NCBI GenBank assembly: GCA_964020085.1
Contig: OZ026595.1
Coordinates: 19,290,153 to 19,354,152, forward strand
Source of the DNA: Micromussa lordhowensis
Taxonomy: Eukaryota; Cnidaria; Anthozoa; Scleractinia; Lobophylliidae
Reading direction: 5' to 3'
DNA length: 64,000 nucleotides
This document shows positions 11,513 through 23,600 of the stretch, in pieces. The notes beneath the pieces were generated by a model, which did not search any database, was not told where the DNA came from, and saw only the letters and a list, made by a program, of their open reading frames with translations. The position numbers were made by a program, and so were the translations under genes. Positions within the stretch are counted from its first letter, which is position 1, and each line of letters starts with the position of its first letter.

Positions 11513-14420
11513 CATTATGATGTCTTGAAAAGAGAATCCAATTGCTTTCTTCCCCTTGCGGTAATGAAAGTAGGTACTTGTTTTTTAAGACCAAACACAT
11601 TGAAATCTGGTTGTTGTAGTCAAATGACATCATAATGTAAGCAGCCCATTGTTTGGTGTTTATCTTCTTGTCTTGGTCCTGGTTTCATCTTCTTCTTTCA
11701 TCACTGTATTGGCAGCTTCCTATCTACTTACTTCAACTATACTAGCTACCTAATCATGATGATCTTCTAAGAGTCATTGGTTGGTTCCAATGCATATCAG
11801 TCTTCTATGTACACTTTTCCAGTCTCCATAGGTTGTTGCCGATGTGAAGTCTATCTATGCCTACAATTTGTAGACAGTCTAAGCTATGAAGGCCTGCAAC
11901 ATGCATTGTAGGCCTCTTTTGAGGAGATTCCTCCCACAAGGCAACATTAACATGAAGACAGATGTACATGTTTTAATGTTAACAATGCCATAGTGAGAAA
12001 ATCCTCCCCCACTGCGTGTCATGCAAGGGCTATCTTTACTAACTACCTGACCTCTTATCTTCCTCCTCAGGTTGGTTGGATGATCCTTGTTGGTTGGCCT
12101 TGAGGTCTACTTAGATACCTGATCTGAACTGAGGTGTGTGCATAGTCCCATGATCCCATTCACCTAGTGCCTTTTAATTTTGTGAAGGTTTTTAGAAGAG
12201 TTTTATTTCCATTTTCCAGAGCTGTCAAAAAGAAATCAAATTTATCGTTGAAATTTGACTTGGACCACTTTGCAAAGTTTTTAAAAAAATTGTAAACCTC
12301 ACAAAAATAAAAGGCATTAGGGTAAGTACTTAGAGTCCTAACAGCTGATCAATGCTTTTTCTGGTAGAAGTAACTAACTAGAAACAAGAACCATTAAACC
12401 TGCAATGAGGTGAACCCTTGCAACAGCTGAATAGCCTTGGCTTCTAGTGTACTAAGTTATAAGTTGTATTGTAATATCTGGTTGAACCTTACTGGAAGAA
12501 TTTCACTTATCAGAATGTAGACTGTCAAGTGAAATGTAATAAATGAATTGGCCTAGGCGCAACTAAGCGGGAGTCAAAACACAACACGAACAAGTGACAT
12601 TTAATGTCTCCAACTTGAAGTCGAAATGAAGACGGAGTAAAGTTGAATGTCAGCCACAGTGTAGGCGAAAAAGGCCGGTGTGAGGTGAAAATCGATCCGG
12701 AATGAAATAAAAAATATTAAGGCCGAACTGCAATCACTGGCCGAATAACCTGCAAAGAAACCCAGATCTACTATGAGGCAGGAGGGAGGAGCCACCCTAA
12801 TCCCGGGGACCCATCAGTAAACTAACTAAATTATCTACATTAAGCCGAATATGAAGTGCATGGACTTCTGGCCGAAAAGTGTGTGCTTGTATGCTTTGTA
12901 AGGTTCATCCAGAGCTCTATATTTACCCTCCCCTCCCAGCCCACAGTATATTTACTGACCACCAGCATCATGTCTCATCTTTGTCTTGCCAGCCTTGGGT
13001 GATGCTGAGCATATGGATGAAGTCAGGCCGATTGAAGCTCGGTAAGCTTAGACCACAGACGATCTTTGGTTTGGGAGGATGCTGTTCTGAAGGACTTAGA
13101 ATGGCTCCTTGGTGAAGATGAACTGATGTTCAAGAAATGGAACTAAAAAATGAAAAAAAAAAGTTATTGAGAAATAAAATAAACTGCTGTGACAATGGAC
13201 GAATAGTTTCCTATGTATACCTTATTCATTGAGGAACAAGATAATTTGCTTAATGCATTTAATGGTAATGTTTGAAGTCCCTCGCATATCTTTAAAATAA
13301 ACCAGAACATGAATATCTGCAAAGTCATGGCCTGCGTAGAAGGCGTTCCCACACAAGCAAAAAAATGGTGAGAGAGTGTACGTTGACACTTGCTGCGAAG
13401 GCTGGCAAAATCTTAAGGAAATCTTTCTGGAGTAAATTGGTTCGGCCGGGATTTTCTATTTATATCATAATTTTACTCAGGTTTCAAAATAAATTTGATT
13501 TACAGAATTTGCCAACATGTTTTCTTTGTGATCATGTGACTAGGCTTTCTACTGAGTTCAGAATGAAAGACAGTCCGCTTTATAAAAAGTGGAACAACCA
13601 TAAAAATCGAAAGCGCGGCCTTTCTTTCATTTTTATTGCATCTGGTAAAGTTGAGCCGCAACATATATCAGATATTTTGGTGTTACAGATTGTGAATATG
13701 TACAGAATTTATTTGGCATCGAGTTTGAACTTTCAGCGTAATATTTAGGTTCCGATTGCAAACGTAAAAGTAGTAAGAAAAACTGTTTTTCAAGAAAGAA
13801 ATGCAATTTAATTTCGGTAATTAAGGCAACTTTTAAGAGAAATTGTCTATATAGAAGAAAGGTGTTTTTGCTTGCGAAGAATTTACCCGAAAGCTTTTTC
13901 CCGCCAATTTTTTACCAAAGCGTTTCAAAGACTAAAGTCTAAAACTAATGCCGAGAAAAACCGCGGCATTTTTAATGAACAAAAGTAACTTTGGAAAAAA
14001 ACCTAACTGAACTTCATGGTGAGACACTGGTAAATTATTATTTTTCCAAACTTCTTCAAAAGAGTTTAGTGGAGTGGCCGTTGTCGTACCCGTATGAATC
14101 CTTGTAAAAACTGACACCTGAAGTCTTGAAACAATGTTGTAAAATAAGAGAGGAAATGAAAATAACTAAGAGTTCCCCGTAGTTTAATATTATATCTCGA
14201 GAATGAATGAATGTTTTTTTGTTGAAAGAAGGAACGCGAAGGTTTCATGGCCACGTGCTTTGCTCGGGAGCGAACTTTCTTGAGGCGGAATTCCTTCATT
14301 TTCTGAACATTTATGATTACAGTAACGAAACTTAAATAGATAGTTCATAGAAATTCAACTGTTATTCAAAAAAGTTTAAATAAAAACACGTTTCAATGGC
14401 GAATTGTTTGTGGACATGTT
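11513..14420. repeat. Long direct repeat, copy B
   Basis: This is the second copy of the block at 1-2240, in the same orientation. It is interrupted relative to copy A by about 690 extra bases around 13620-14309. The right boundary lies near 14420, where both copies share a stretch following a polyadenylation-like AAATAAAAACAC. A plus-strand ORF at 13365-13748 (127 codons) spans the junction with the extra segment. It is not recognisable and copy A does not preserve it, so I do not call it a gene. Confidence 0.85.
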
Positions 14421-15420
14421 AGTCTCGAAACATTTACTTTGTGGCAACAGTACATCAAATGAAACAATAGATAATACTTACGTCACTCTCCCTTTCTTTT
14501 TTTTAGAAATCCTATAAATTGTTTCTGAATTGATTTTTCCGTAAAGGAGCCGGCAAGGTCAGCAAAATTCGAAGAGTTTCTAAAGATTCCCCGTGTTTGT
14601 CACTCCGTGTTGTTTCGCTTGTTCTTCAAAGCTGAATGAAATCTTTGGAAACTGCGCCAGGTTGTTGGGCGAAGACCCCCTACTGATACTCTTTCCTGAT
14701 TGGCTCGTTGCATTCCAAGGGCTTTCCATCTTTCGCGGCACTAATTTGCAGTTCGCTTGAACTGCTCTAAAAACTGCGTTTTTAAATTAAAGTGCTCTTT
14801 TTTTCTAACCTCGCGGGTCAAAACTAAGGTCAGTCTTTTTGTTTAACGAACGTTTGCTCCGTTTTAACTTCATTAGTTGCATCATTCGAAATGATCATTC
14901 ATGGGCAAAACTTTGACATTGATCCATCCCACGTGGGCTGGTTAAAATTTCTGATTGGCCAGTTTGTTGTCGCAGTTTCGCACGGTGTGCAAGTGGTATG
15001 GATCTTTCCCACACGGAATAGCTCTGATTCCTCATTGGCTCAATGAAAAAACAAGTGACATTGATCTATCACGTGAGATAGATCTGTTTCCTAGCTCAGT
15101 AGAACCCCCCTCAATCATCTGTTGACTAGCTTGGTTTTTCCACATCTTCATCATTAATTTGCAAGCGAACCTGGTGTAAACAGTCGACTTCACCTTGTGC
15201 CCCATTCACACCGGTAATTATATGTTTTATCATACACTGAACTGACTATCTCTTTTCTGATTGACCGAAAGTTCTAAATCAGCGCCTGTGACGTCATCTA
15301 GCTGCAGACCATACAATAATCATGTCAAGGACATTCAAGGTCACGGGTAATCATGTCATGTATGAATTTCTAAGGGTAATCATGTTTGTGTTGCTTGCCG
15401 CCAGTGAAGAAGCAAAACCA
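14421..15420. other. Intergenic, nothing recognised
   Basis: AT-rich sequence without a supported ORF, RNA gene or repeat that I can identify. Confidence 0.5.
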
Positions 15421-15432
15421 TTTTTTGTTTTC

Positions 15433-15540
15433 GGTTTTGTGATATCCAGAATAATCAAGGCCTTGGTAAGGGTTATCAGCCGAAGCCGAAGGCTGATAGC
15501 CCCTATCTCGACCTTGATTATTCTGGATATCACGAAAACC
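15433..15540. repeat. Fold-back (MITE-like) hairpin
   Basis: The left arm (GTGATATCCAGAATAATCAA) is matched in reverse complement at 15507-15533. A nested smaller hairpin with a GGCTGATA-type stem lies in the middle. The two mutually antisense short ORFs here are consequences of the palindrome. Confidence 0.85.
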
Positions 15541-15689
15541 TCATCCAAAAAATTTAGTCACACCAAGATTGGATAGATGGAAATCAGCAGGGATACGGAG
15601 AGGAGGGGATGTGAAGGTGTACCTTTTTCTCTCCTTGTTGTTGCTTGAAAAAGAAGGCTGGAGGCGAAACTTCTTTCAACTAACAATGC

Positions 15690-16060
15690 AATGGGCAGCT
15701 CCGCACTACGTCGGAGGAATTTGAAAACTAAGGTTTCACTCTGAAAACGCATCGAATGTTTTCCGTCTACACTACGCTGGAGGGATTTAAAAACGCAACA
15801 ATCACCGGTCATTTTGGATTTCTGTTTGAGAAAAACTCGGTCAGAGAAAAAATGGCACGATTATCGTGACGCAATCGTTTTTTAAAAGCTTCGTTTCAAA
15901 AACGTTTTCTTTCCACACGAAAATGAGAAGCCGGCGTTTTCAATTCCTCCGGTTTAAAGAGCGTTTTCGAAAAGCTCCGTTTTCGTGAAGGATTAGTGTG
16001 GACGATAGGCTTAGCCGTAGAAATAAAGCTGCGATTTTAAATTACTCTGGCGTAGTGTAG
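15690..16060. repeat. Dispersed-type repeat with imperfect palindromic ends
   Basis: Motifs such as CACTACGCTGGAGG near the left and CTCTGGCGTAGTGTAGG near the right are roughly reverse complementary. They enclose runs of CGTTTTC-like words on both strands. This resembles a MITE type widespread in marine invertebrates (from memory). Boundaries are approximate. Confidence 0.5.
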
Positions 16061-16827
16061 GCACCACTATGATGCGCATTACTTTTCAAATTCAAAACCA
16101 AAATTCTAAAGATGTCGTCCGCGTCCCCAGTGCTACTCGTTTTAAAGTGTCGTCCGTGTGACCAAAAGAAACGGCTCTGGGGAGATCTGGGGACGAGAAT
16201 GATGAAAAGTAACCTAATCACGTGTTTACGTGTGCACAAGGGTTTGATCACAAATTGAAAAAGTCTGACCGGACAGACATTTTTAATCCTATCTTCATGC
16301 TACGGAAATATTTGCTATGAACTAGGTCAATTTGGTGTTCTATGTGCATTTTATGTCCGAAAGAAGGAACTAGTCATATTTTTTAACCGTTTTCAGCGTT
16401 TTTACGAAACATTTAGCAAAATAGCTGTAATATATGGTGCCCCGTGGCCATTAACAAGATTAAATAGCTCGGAGAAGACTGTTTCGTAGTTAACACTTCC
16501 TTTTTTGTAACCCCATTTACATCGCTTGCTAAACTGGTTTTATACATTTACGACACTATATTTACAATTATTGCAGTAACAGCTGCACAGTTGAGTAGCT
16601 GAATATGATTTAGGTTAGAAATAAATTTGTGATGAAGTTAATATTGTTTTTACTGTTTTCTCAGCCGGCGAGAGTCAGATTTACATTGTAAAGTCTGTCG
16701 ATAATTCAAGTTTTGAAATAAAGATGTCCTTCTATGTTCCCTAAATATGTGTTATGTATTTTACGCCGGGGTTTGTGTAATTACAAAAAGCAAACACAAG
16801 TACCCGATTCTGCTTTCGAGTCTTGTG

Positions 16828-17598
16828 TTATGCCAAACTTTTGTCTCTAATATGTTTTGAACGTAGATTTGACGGTAACCATTTTGGGATAAGATGACTG
16901 TTCGTTGTTAGATTTTCTTCAAAGAATCGCGGAGATTTGATATTAGAAGGAAGACTCGAAACAGTTCTTCTCAAGGTCTGTCCTGAACGAGAACTTGAAG
17001 CAAAAGCGCAATACATGGAGCGCGCACTTGGCATGCTTTGTGTGCGAGGAAGTTTTTCGTATTTTTGAAATCCAAATTGATCATGCGCCGAGTATTCCTT
17101 CGTTGGAACAGTTACAATGAGCCCACACTCAGTCGGTTGGGATGTTGATCTGTAATTTTTTAAATGCTTTATTCCTTCACGCGGGCAAAACTTTTCCAAG
17201 CCCGCAACCTGTGAACTAGACCCCACTGTTGTGGCTCTCTGTCGACATTTTCGAGCAGTGGGGCCCGCCGCGCGTCTGACGTCCTTTACTTCAGACAAGC
17301 CATCGGAACATTGACTATTTCGTGCCTGCTTCTCGAGAGCTTTCCATCTCCTTAGCATTGTTTCCTGTTCCTTCTCTTTCCTTGACAACCATACCTTTCT
17401 TTGTTTCTCCAGATCTTTCACTTGTCTGAGATAGCTCTGTCCCAAATGTAAATTTGCAGCGTACAAGTTACCGACGGTCCAACTCGATCGAAGGATGAAA
17501 GCCTCGTGGTGTGCGTCCAAGCAAGGCGAACGAAAATTCCAAGAATCGTTTTCAGTTCTGGCTTCGCTCGAGTCCATCTGATTTCCATCTCGAGACAT
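16828..17598 (-). CDS. Unrecognised intronless protein, 256 aa, with coiled coil
   Basis: The ORF begins at an ATG at 17598-17596 (MSRDGNQMDSSE...). The upstream in-frame TTG is a less likely start. It ends at a stop at 16828. The protein is hydrophilic, with no signal peptide or membrane segment. A highly charged stretch near residues 55-95 (around QVKDLEKQRKVWLSRKEKEQ) is very probably a coiled coil. The rest is Ser/Arg/Lys-rich and likely disordered, ending in RSKHIRDKSLA. I do not recognise the family and assign no function. In favour of a real gene are the length, the uninterrupted frame in AT-rich DNA and the non-repetitive sequence. Against it, there is no splice structure and no neighbour to support it. 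Confidence 0.55.
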   Translation of the reverse strand: MSRDGNQMDSSEARTENDSWNFRSPCLDAHHEAFILRSSWTVGNLYAANLHLGQSYLRQVKDLEKQRKVWLSRKEKEQETMLRRWKALEKQARNSQCSDGLSEVKDVRRAAGPTARKCRQRATTVGSSSQVAGLEKFCPREGIKHLKNYRSTSQPTECGLIVTVPTKEYSAHDQFGFQKYEKLPRTQSMPSARSMYCAFASSSRSGQTLRRTVSSLPSNIKSPRFFEENLTTNSHLIPKWLPSNLRSKHIRDKSLA

Positions 17599-17699
17599 CT
17601 TGTAACACAACCGTTTGCCTTGGTTTCAGTGCGAGTTTGTCTTTCCGAGTACGCCTCGCTATAGTTCACCCAGACAATATTTGTTTGCGCCAATTTTTG

Positions 17700-19503
17700 T
17701 AAGGTAAATATTTTGTGTGGGATCTACAAACGCGACCTTTAATCTCACAAGAAATTTAATTTAAAATGCGCTCCTTGATTGCACAAAATCTTGCACAATA
17801 AATCCCGTATTATTCCAACTGCTCATTCTGTGCTATTTCCGTCTTATACACCTGCTTCTTTTTACACCGATAAACCACGTTCTCTTGTTTGTTTGACACC
17901 AAAGAGTATATCACAACCGACAGAGTTCTCTGTGAGAGGCCCACTTGTACGTGACGTTTATTAGCAAAAGATAATATTCCCAGCTAGTTTCCTATTGGCC
18001 TTTATGAGGGACGAGTTTATTCTCGCTTGGAAACAAAACGAGATTGACAGAATATTTAGTTAAAAGTGACTGAACTTCCCCGACGAAAACTAGACGAAAG
18101 CTGAATTTTATTTTCATAATTAAAAAGTTCGCCACTCGAGAGCTTTTTAACTTGAAATTAGCGCTTCTCGTTTTTCTTTTTCAGTTCATAAATGGCAATT
18201 TATAATATTGGTAAATCTCTGCATCAATGATTATTTGTAATGCTGGAAAGGAAAATGAAGAATAAATTTAAACGAAAAACAAATTTTACTGAAAGCGTTT
18301 CATTATCCTCTAAGCACTTCTATAAGTAACTATGCAGGGGAAGTGACAGAGCTTAAAAGGTTAAGCGCTTGGTGTTGGTACAGAAGTCGTTACATGTTTT
18401 GGTTTCATCAATCGAAAACCTATTTCGCGGTGCGTTTTTTACTGTCTGTCGTAAGTGAAAAACAAAATGAGCCATTGTCACCAATCATAAAACTAAGAGA
18501 TCATAAACAATAGATCGTTTTCACTGCAACGCGATAAAAAAATAAATCGAAAACCATTCAGTGTGTAACGTCAAGAAATTGTGAACTTGTAGGAAATAAA
18601 TAAAAAAGACACTTCTCTGCAGATATTCGTCCAAATGTTTCGCAGTAATTTTTATTTGCTGCACCTCTGTGGTGCAGCAATATGTAAACATCTGGAACTT
18701 ACTTTGGCTATCTAGGCGGCTAATTATCTGTACTGAACAAACAAGCATTTGCAAAAACACTTTTCTGAATGCTCTAACTTGAAAGATAAAAATCATGAGA
18801 TAGGTATATATTTTTCGAACTCTGTGTCACGCACCGCCATAATTCTGAAATTCAAAATACGCTGGTTTCCAAACGAAGCACACTATTGAGCTGTGAAATT
18901 GTGAACAGATATAAATTTACCCCCTCGATTTTAGAAAACGATGATGTCACGTGATTATTATCTGGCTCAACTGGCTCGCGATAAAAAAAGAGTATTCTGA
19001 TTGGTCCTTCTAGCGGTAAGACTTTTTCAATACGGACCACAAATAACAACAACTCACGAATCAAATTTCGGCGAATTGCTTTTTGTTATGTAGAAATCCT
19101 TTTGCCTCCATGTTTCGAGGAGAATTTCAGTTAAATCTTCACAAAACGGCCTGAGAAATGTAAATAAATGCTTTCCTTTCGCGCGCGCGTTCAACGAGAA
19201 TGGATCCCGGAGCTGAGGCGAATAATTTTATCAGCAGATGAAAAAGAGCCAGATAAACATTTACGATAAATACTTTATTGAACTAGCTTGTTCGGTCCGT
19301 GTGTTCTTTTTTTTTTCAAGTTCATGGACCTCACCTGCGGCTTGGTCTATGAACCTGCAAAAAAAAAAGAGCCCGACAAATATTTCTCCAATACGGACCT
19401 CGCGCTAGTTAAAAAAAATATATGGCTACCTCCGATGAAACAAATCCCTGCGTTGTGATTGGCTATCCGAACGGGCAAGATCTATGGGTTATGGACCAAC
19501 TGT

Positions 19504-19536
<33 letters not shown>

Positions 19537-20344
19537 TTTTTTGCGTGTTTATGGACCGACACGGAGTCGAGGTCCATAAACACGCAAAAAAGAACCAGGC
19601 CAATATCAAGCCATCTTGACCGAACAAGCTTGGTCAATAAAGGATTTATCATATGGCTTTCGGGGAAATGTTTCTTGCGGGACAAGGCGGGTAGTCCCGT
19701 GCGGGCAAAGGTAGCTTCATCTCTGCGCACACCCTAGGAGTAACAGCAACTGAATCAATCGAACTCGAAGCGAAAACAGGTAGCACAGGGGCCAAGCTCG
19801 GGAAACGAGCGTCAGCCGTAAAGACACATCGAATCTTCAATGGTTGAGAAACAGGATGTTTGCTCCGATTGGTTAGCACACACTATAACACGTCACGGCC
19901 CTCAGTCTAAGGAATAGGTGACACTCGCACAGGTTGCGATAAAAAAATCATGAGACCCAGTCCCAACTGGATTCAGTAAAAGTTCACTTTATTGATGGTT
20001 CCTTTATCGTGAACCTGATAAAATTCATGTTATATGAATGCTCTGTTCCAATTTCTTTTATAACATATGACGACGTTTAATGTCAGGTTGTATTGCAATT
20101 TTCTCGCAAGGTCAAAAAGAAACTCATTCTTTGCCAAGACGAGAATTTCGTGGTGTCTTGACTTACCATTCAGCTGGAGTGTTCATCACTATTAAAATCA
20201 ATTCAATTTAACTGGTTTCATAAGACTTTACAGATATCTATCGATTTGAGTTAGGGTTGGTTCCATGAATGAGGTGGTAAGGCTTGGATTGAGTGGTGTT
20301 CCCTAACAGCTCCAATGGACGTCAATCGAGTCCGCCATCCAACT
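17700..20344. other. Intergenic, with fold-back repeats
   Basis: No gene is supported. The stretch contains a partial hairpin around 19300-19370 (GTTCATGGACC against GGTCTATGAAC between T- and A-rich tracts) and the longer fold-back at 19506-19621. Short ORFs between 18500 and 19100 have no recognisable content. Confidence 0.5.
19506..19621. repeat. Fold-back hairpin element
   Basis: The left arm begins GGTCAAGATGGCTGGATATT and the right arm ends with the near-perfect reverse complement, enclosing GTGTTTATGGACC/GGTCCATAAACAC and a short centre. Arms are about 50 bp. The short ORFs on both strands here are palindrome shadows. Confidence 0.9.
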
Positions 20345-20350
20345 TTTATT
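20345..20350 (-). terminator. Candidate poly(A) signal of SEPSECS
   Basis: AATAAA on the minus strand, 264 bases past the SEPSECS stop codon. The position is plausible but it was not tested against transcripts. Confidence 0.4.
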
Positions 20351-20613
20351 TCCTGGCTAAATCGAGTGTCCAAAACATCAATTGAACTGTTAGCTATTCT
20401 CATTTCCCAGGGGTCAGCAGAGAACCGTAGATTATACATGTAGATGTTCACTGATAAGAACTGTCTCCAGTATATCACAATTTTCAAAAGCAGTCGTTCA
20501 TGAGCCATAATTTCACCCCGTTGAAAAGACGTTGGCTAGCGTTGTCAGTGTCACTTTCACGGCCTGGATGAACAGTGAGACTGCATTTTTGATATCCTTA
20601 TCCAAGTTCAACA

Positions 20614-23600
20614 CTATCTGTTCACTGTTAAATTATCTGTTGTTTCGAGTTCAGACACCTGACTTCCATTTTCCACTTGCTGTCCTTCCTCGTGTCCAAC
20701 ACTCCTCGAAATCGATGTTACGGTAAATTTCGACAAACACTTGTCGAGTCGCTTCAGAAACGTGTCCACATCCGCTTTACTCATCCCTATAGCCGCAGCT
20801 GCAGTCAGGTACGCACAGCGGTAGTTTCGGGCATGCGCGCCCCAGCCAGTGAACACGTGACCATTGATGTCTTTCGTGCTCCCAAGTGGAACCACTCTGA
20901 ATGAGAAACATAATCAAAGTAAAGAAGAAGGCGTCAGGTAATATATCAAACACGAGCGACAGTGTTTCATCGGGATATCCAAACACCGAGAAGAGAGTTG
21001 AAAATACGACGCGCAGCGGAGTATTTTTGACGAAATTCGAGGTGTTTGGATAGCCGATGAAACACTGTCTCGAGTGTTTGATATATCTTCTCAATCGAAG
21101 CAAAAACTAAGGAGAACATCGAGAGGTAAAATCGTCAAAATTTATGCTAATTAAGACCGGGTATCAAAACCTCCTTCACGGTTGTGATTTTCTTTGTTTT
21201 AGCTTGATGAATTATTAATGAGTTTGAGAAGGAACAGTCTTGCACATTTTCCCATTTAGCTGATATAGCTAGGAAAGGGAAGAAGTACAGCTGTCTAGGC
21301 AAAATATGTCGTTTTATAAGTATTCTTTCTAGCCATGACGCTTGATATTGTAAGACGTTTGTCCTCAGTAACACTAAAGTTGCGTCCAAATGTGTGGTCT
21401 TTATGAGTGTGGGTTAGACACGCCCACAGACGTGAACGTAACATTACCTTAAGGGCCTAAGTTAAGAAATAGATTCCATGTTGGCGCGTCTGTTCATCAC
21501 AGATGACGTTAAACATGTGGTAAGACACATTTCAACGTCTTTTGTGATCTATTACTGAACAGACGCACTGCAACATGGAGTCTACTTGCTTTGTTTAAGA
21601 AAGAAACAAAAAAGCATGTCAGTGACGTCGTCTATGCGTTTGTCCTCCAATAGATCATAAGTAAGAACCAATGAAAATGCGAGAATAATTTAAGTTATTA
21701 TATAGTTACATCTTACCTTGCTCCTGACACGCATCTTGTAAAAAGCATAGAACCCAGTTGGGTGACGCCGGCTGCATTGAGTTCCAGGCCCTGCGTGACT
21801 CGTTCCAATGAAATAGCTGGAAAGGCCAAGTCATGAAATCAATTAAATGTTGTAACTGTATCGCCTTAATTAGGAAATCACCGTGAAATCTGAAACGAGA
21901 GGCACAAATGCATGGTGCAACAGTTAGATTACTTGCAAAATTCTCAAGGATGAACCAAAGGGAAATCACCAAACAATATAAGGATGCACAAAATAAACGA
22001 TCAGATAAAAACACAGATCATTAATGCAATGAACCTTACGCTAGAAAAAATCATCAGAAGTAGAAAAAAGTAAGACGAAAAAGCCACCTCAAGAGTCCAG
22101 AATTGCATCCTACTTGCTTGTAGGCAAAAGTGTATCGCTGGAAGCATTTGTTGTTGCTGTTATAATAATTTTAGTGCTTTCACTCTAAGACGAAGTCATC
22201 CCTTAAGTACTAATCCACATCTAATTTCCAGTAGTCAGATGACAGGGAAAACAAAGTCACTAACGAGCGTTGTTTTTACGATCAACGTTGAAAGTTTGAC
22301 CAAAACGACAATTTGTTATCGAGGGTGTGGTCATTATAAGGCATTAGATTGTGCACATTACCAAGTGAGATGGGGTTGCCTTTAGTACTCAAAAGCCGCT
22401 CTCCATGTGCTGCCGCTACCTTTGAAAGACCTTCAGATAAGTAGCTGTATACTTCCTAAAAAGGAAAAATTTTCTAGTTTCTTCTTGTTCTCATCGATTT
22501 TGTACACTGCCAACAGTAGAGGTTTGGCTTCAAGGAGTAATAAAGGACTAAGTAGACGATTACGTTTTTGTAAGCAGTATAAGGCATAGTGTACCTTTCT
22601 CTGTTGCAGAAGCTGTTGATATCCAGCTGACCCAAGTGATAACAGTGTGATAAACAGGTCTATAGAGGGAGTAGCTGACGCTCGACCTGATAATAAAACA
22701 AATCATGTCATTATCATTATCATAAATAATAATAATAATGATGATGATAACGATAATAACAATATTTAAGATGATAACGTAATACTCACCAGTCACCTTA
22801 GTTTACAAAACTACAAATTAGGTGACAAAATCAACAAGCAATGGTACCCTACCTCTAAAATCATTGTGAAGTAGACAAATTGGAAACGGGCGCTTGTAAA
22901 CTAAGTTCTTTTCTATTCTGCTACTCTATCATCATTGAATTATACTTATTGTCAGAGTGTTGAAAACTAGACAAAGTTATGATGATTATTTGTTATGAAA
23001 ATAAACTCTACAGTAACACAGTTTCAAAACTTACCAGGATATGTTTTACTAACAGCATCTATGAAATTCTCATCAAATCCTGCCACAATAGCTCCACCAA
23101 CAGGAACCAGGAAGTTCTTATCAGTACTTTGAATAAAGGCATCAACACGACCTATCCGTGCTGCCTGCAACACCAAGAAAAAAATTGTGCTACAGTGTAT
23201 CAACACCTAGTCTGTCAGCATCCGCAGGCTAGAAGGGTCTGACTGTGGCTGTAAGGGCCAAGAACGACCTGGCTGTGTGTAAAGTGGAAGAGGAGGAAGT
23301 GGGAGTGGGGTTGAGAGGTTGGGGTATGGGGATGGGTCAACGCCCTTCCTCTTTCTTCTCTCCTCTTTCCTCCTGTTTTTCTCCTCACCCATTCCTCGAC
23401 TAGAGAGCCTGCTCACAGCCTAATCAACACTTGATAACATGCATGGAGAGCTGTAAATATGGGTTACTCAATATACATAATTTATCGTTTCTGGAGAAGG
23501 GGGATTGATAGTCCTGTGTAAGTGGATAAAATGTAATGAGAGGACAACAAGCATGCACTGTAAATTCCACTATCTCATATTCCTGTCCTATGCAGTCTGG

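Noticed and set aside
1066..12795. Matching 64-codon ORFs at 1066-1260 and 12601-12795
   Set aside because: They are the same part of the long direct repeat. Preservation reflects recent duplication, no start context or domain supports a gene, and the copies differ without obvious constraint.
22560..22796. Minus-strand ORF with an isoleucine run
   Set aside because: It is the ATA/ATG microsatellite translated, fused to a SEPSECS exon in the wrong frame.
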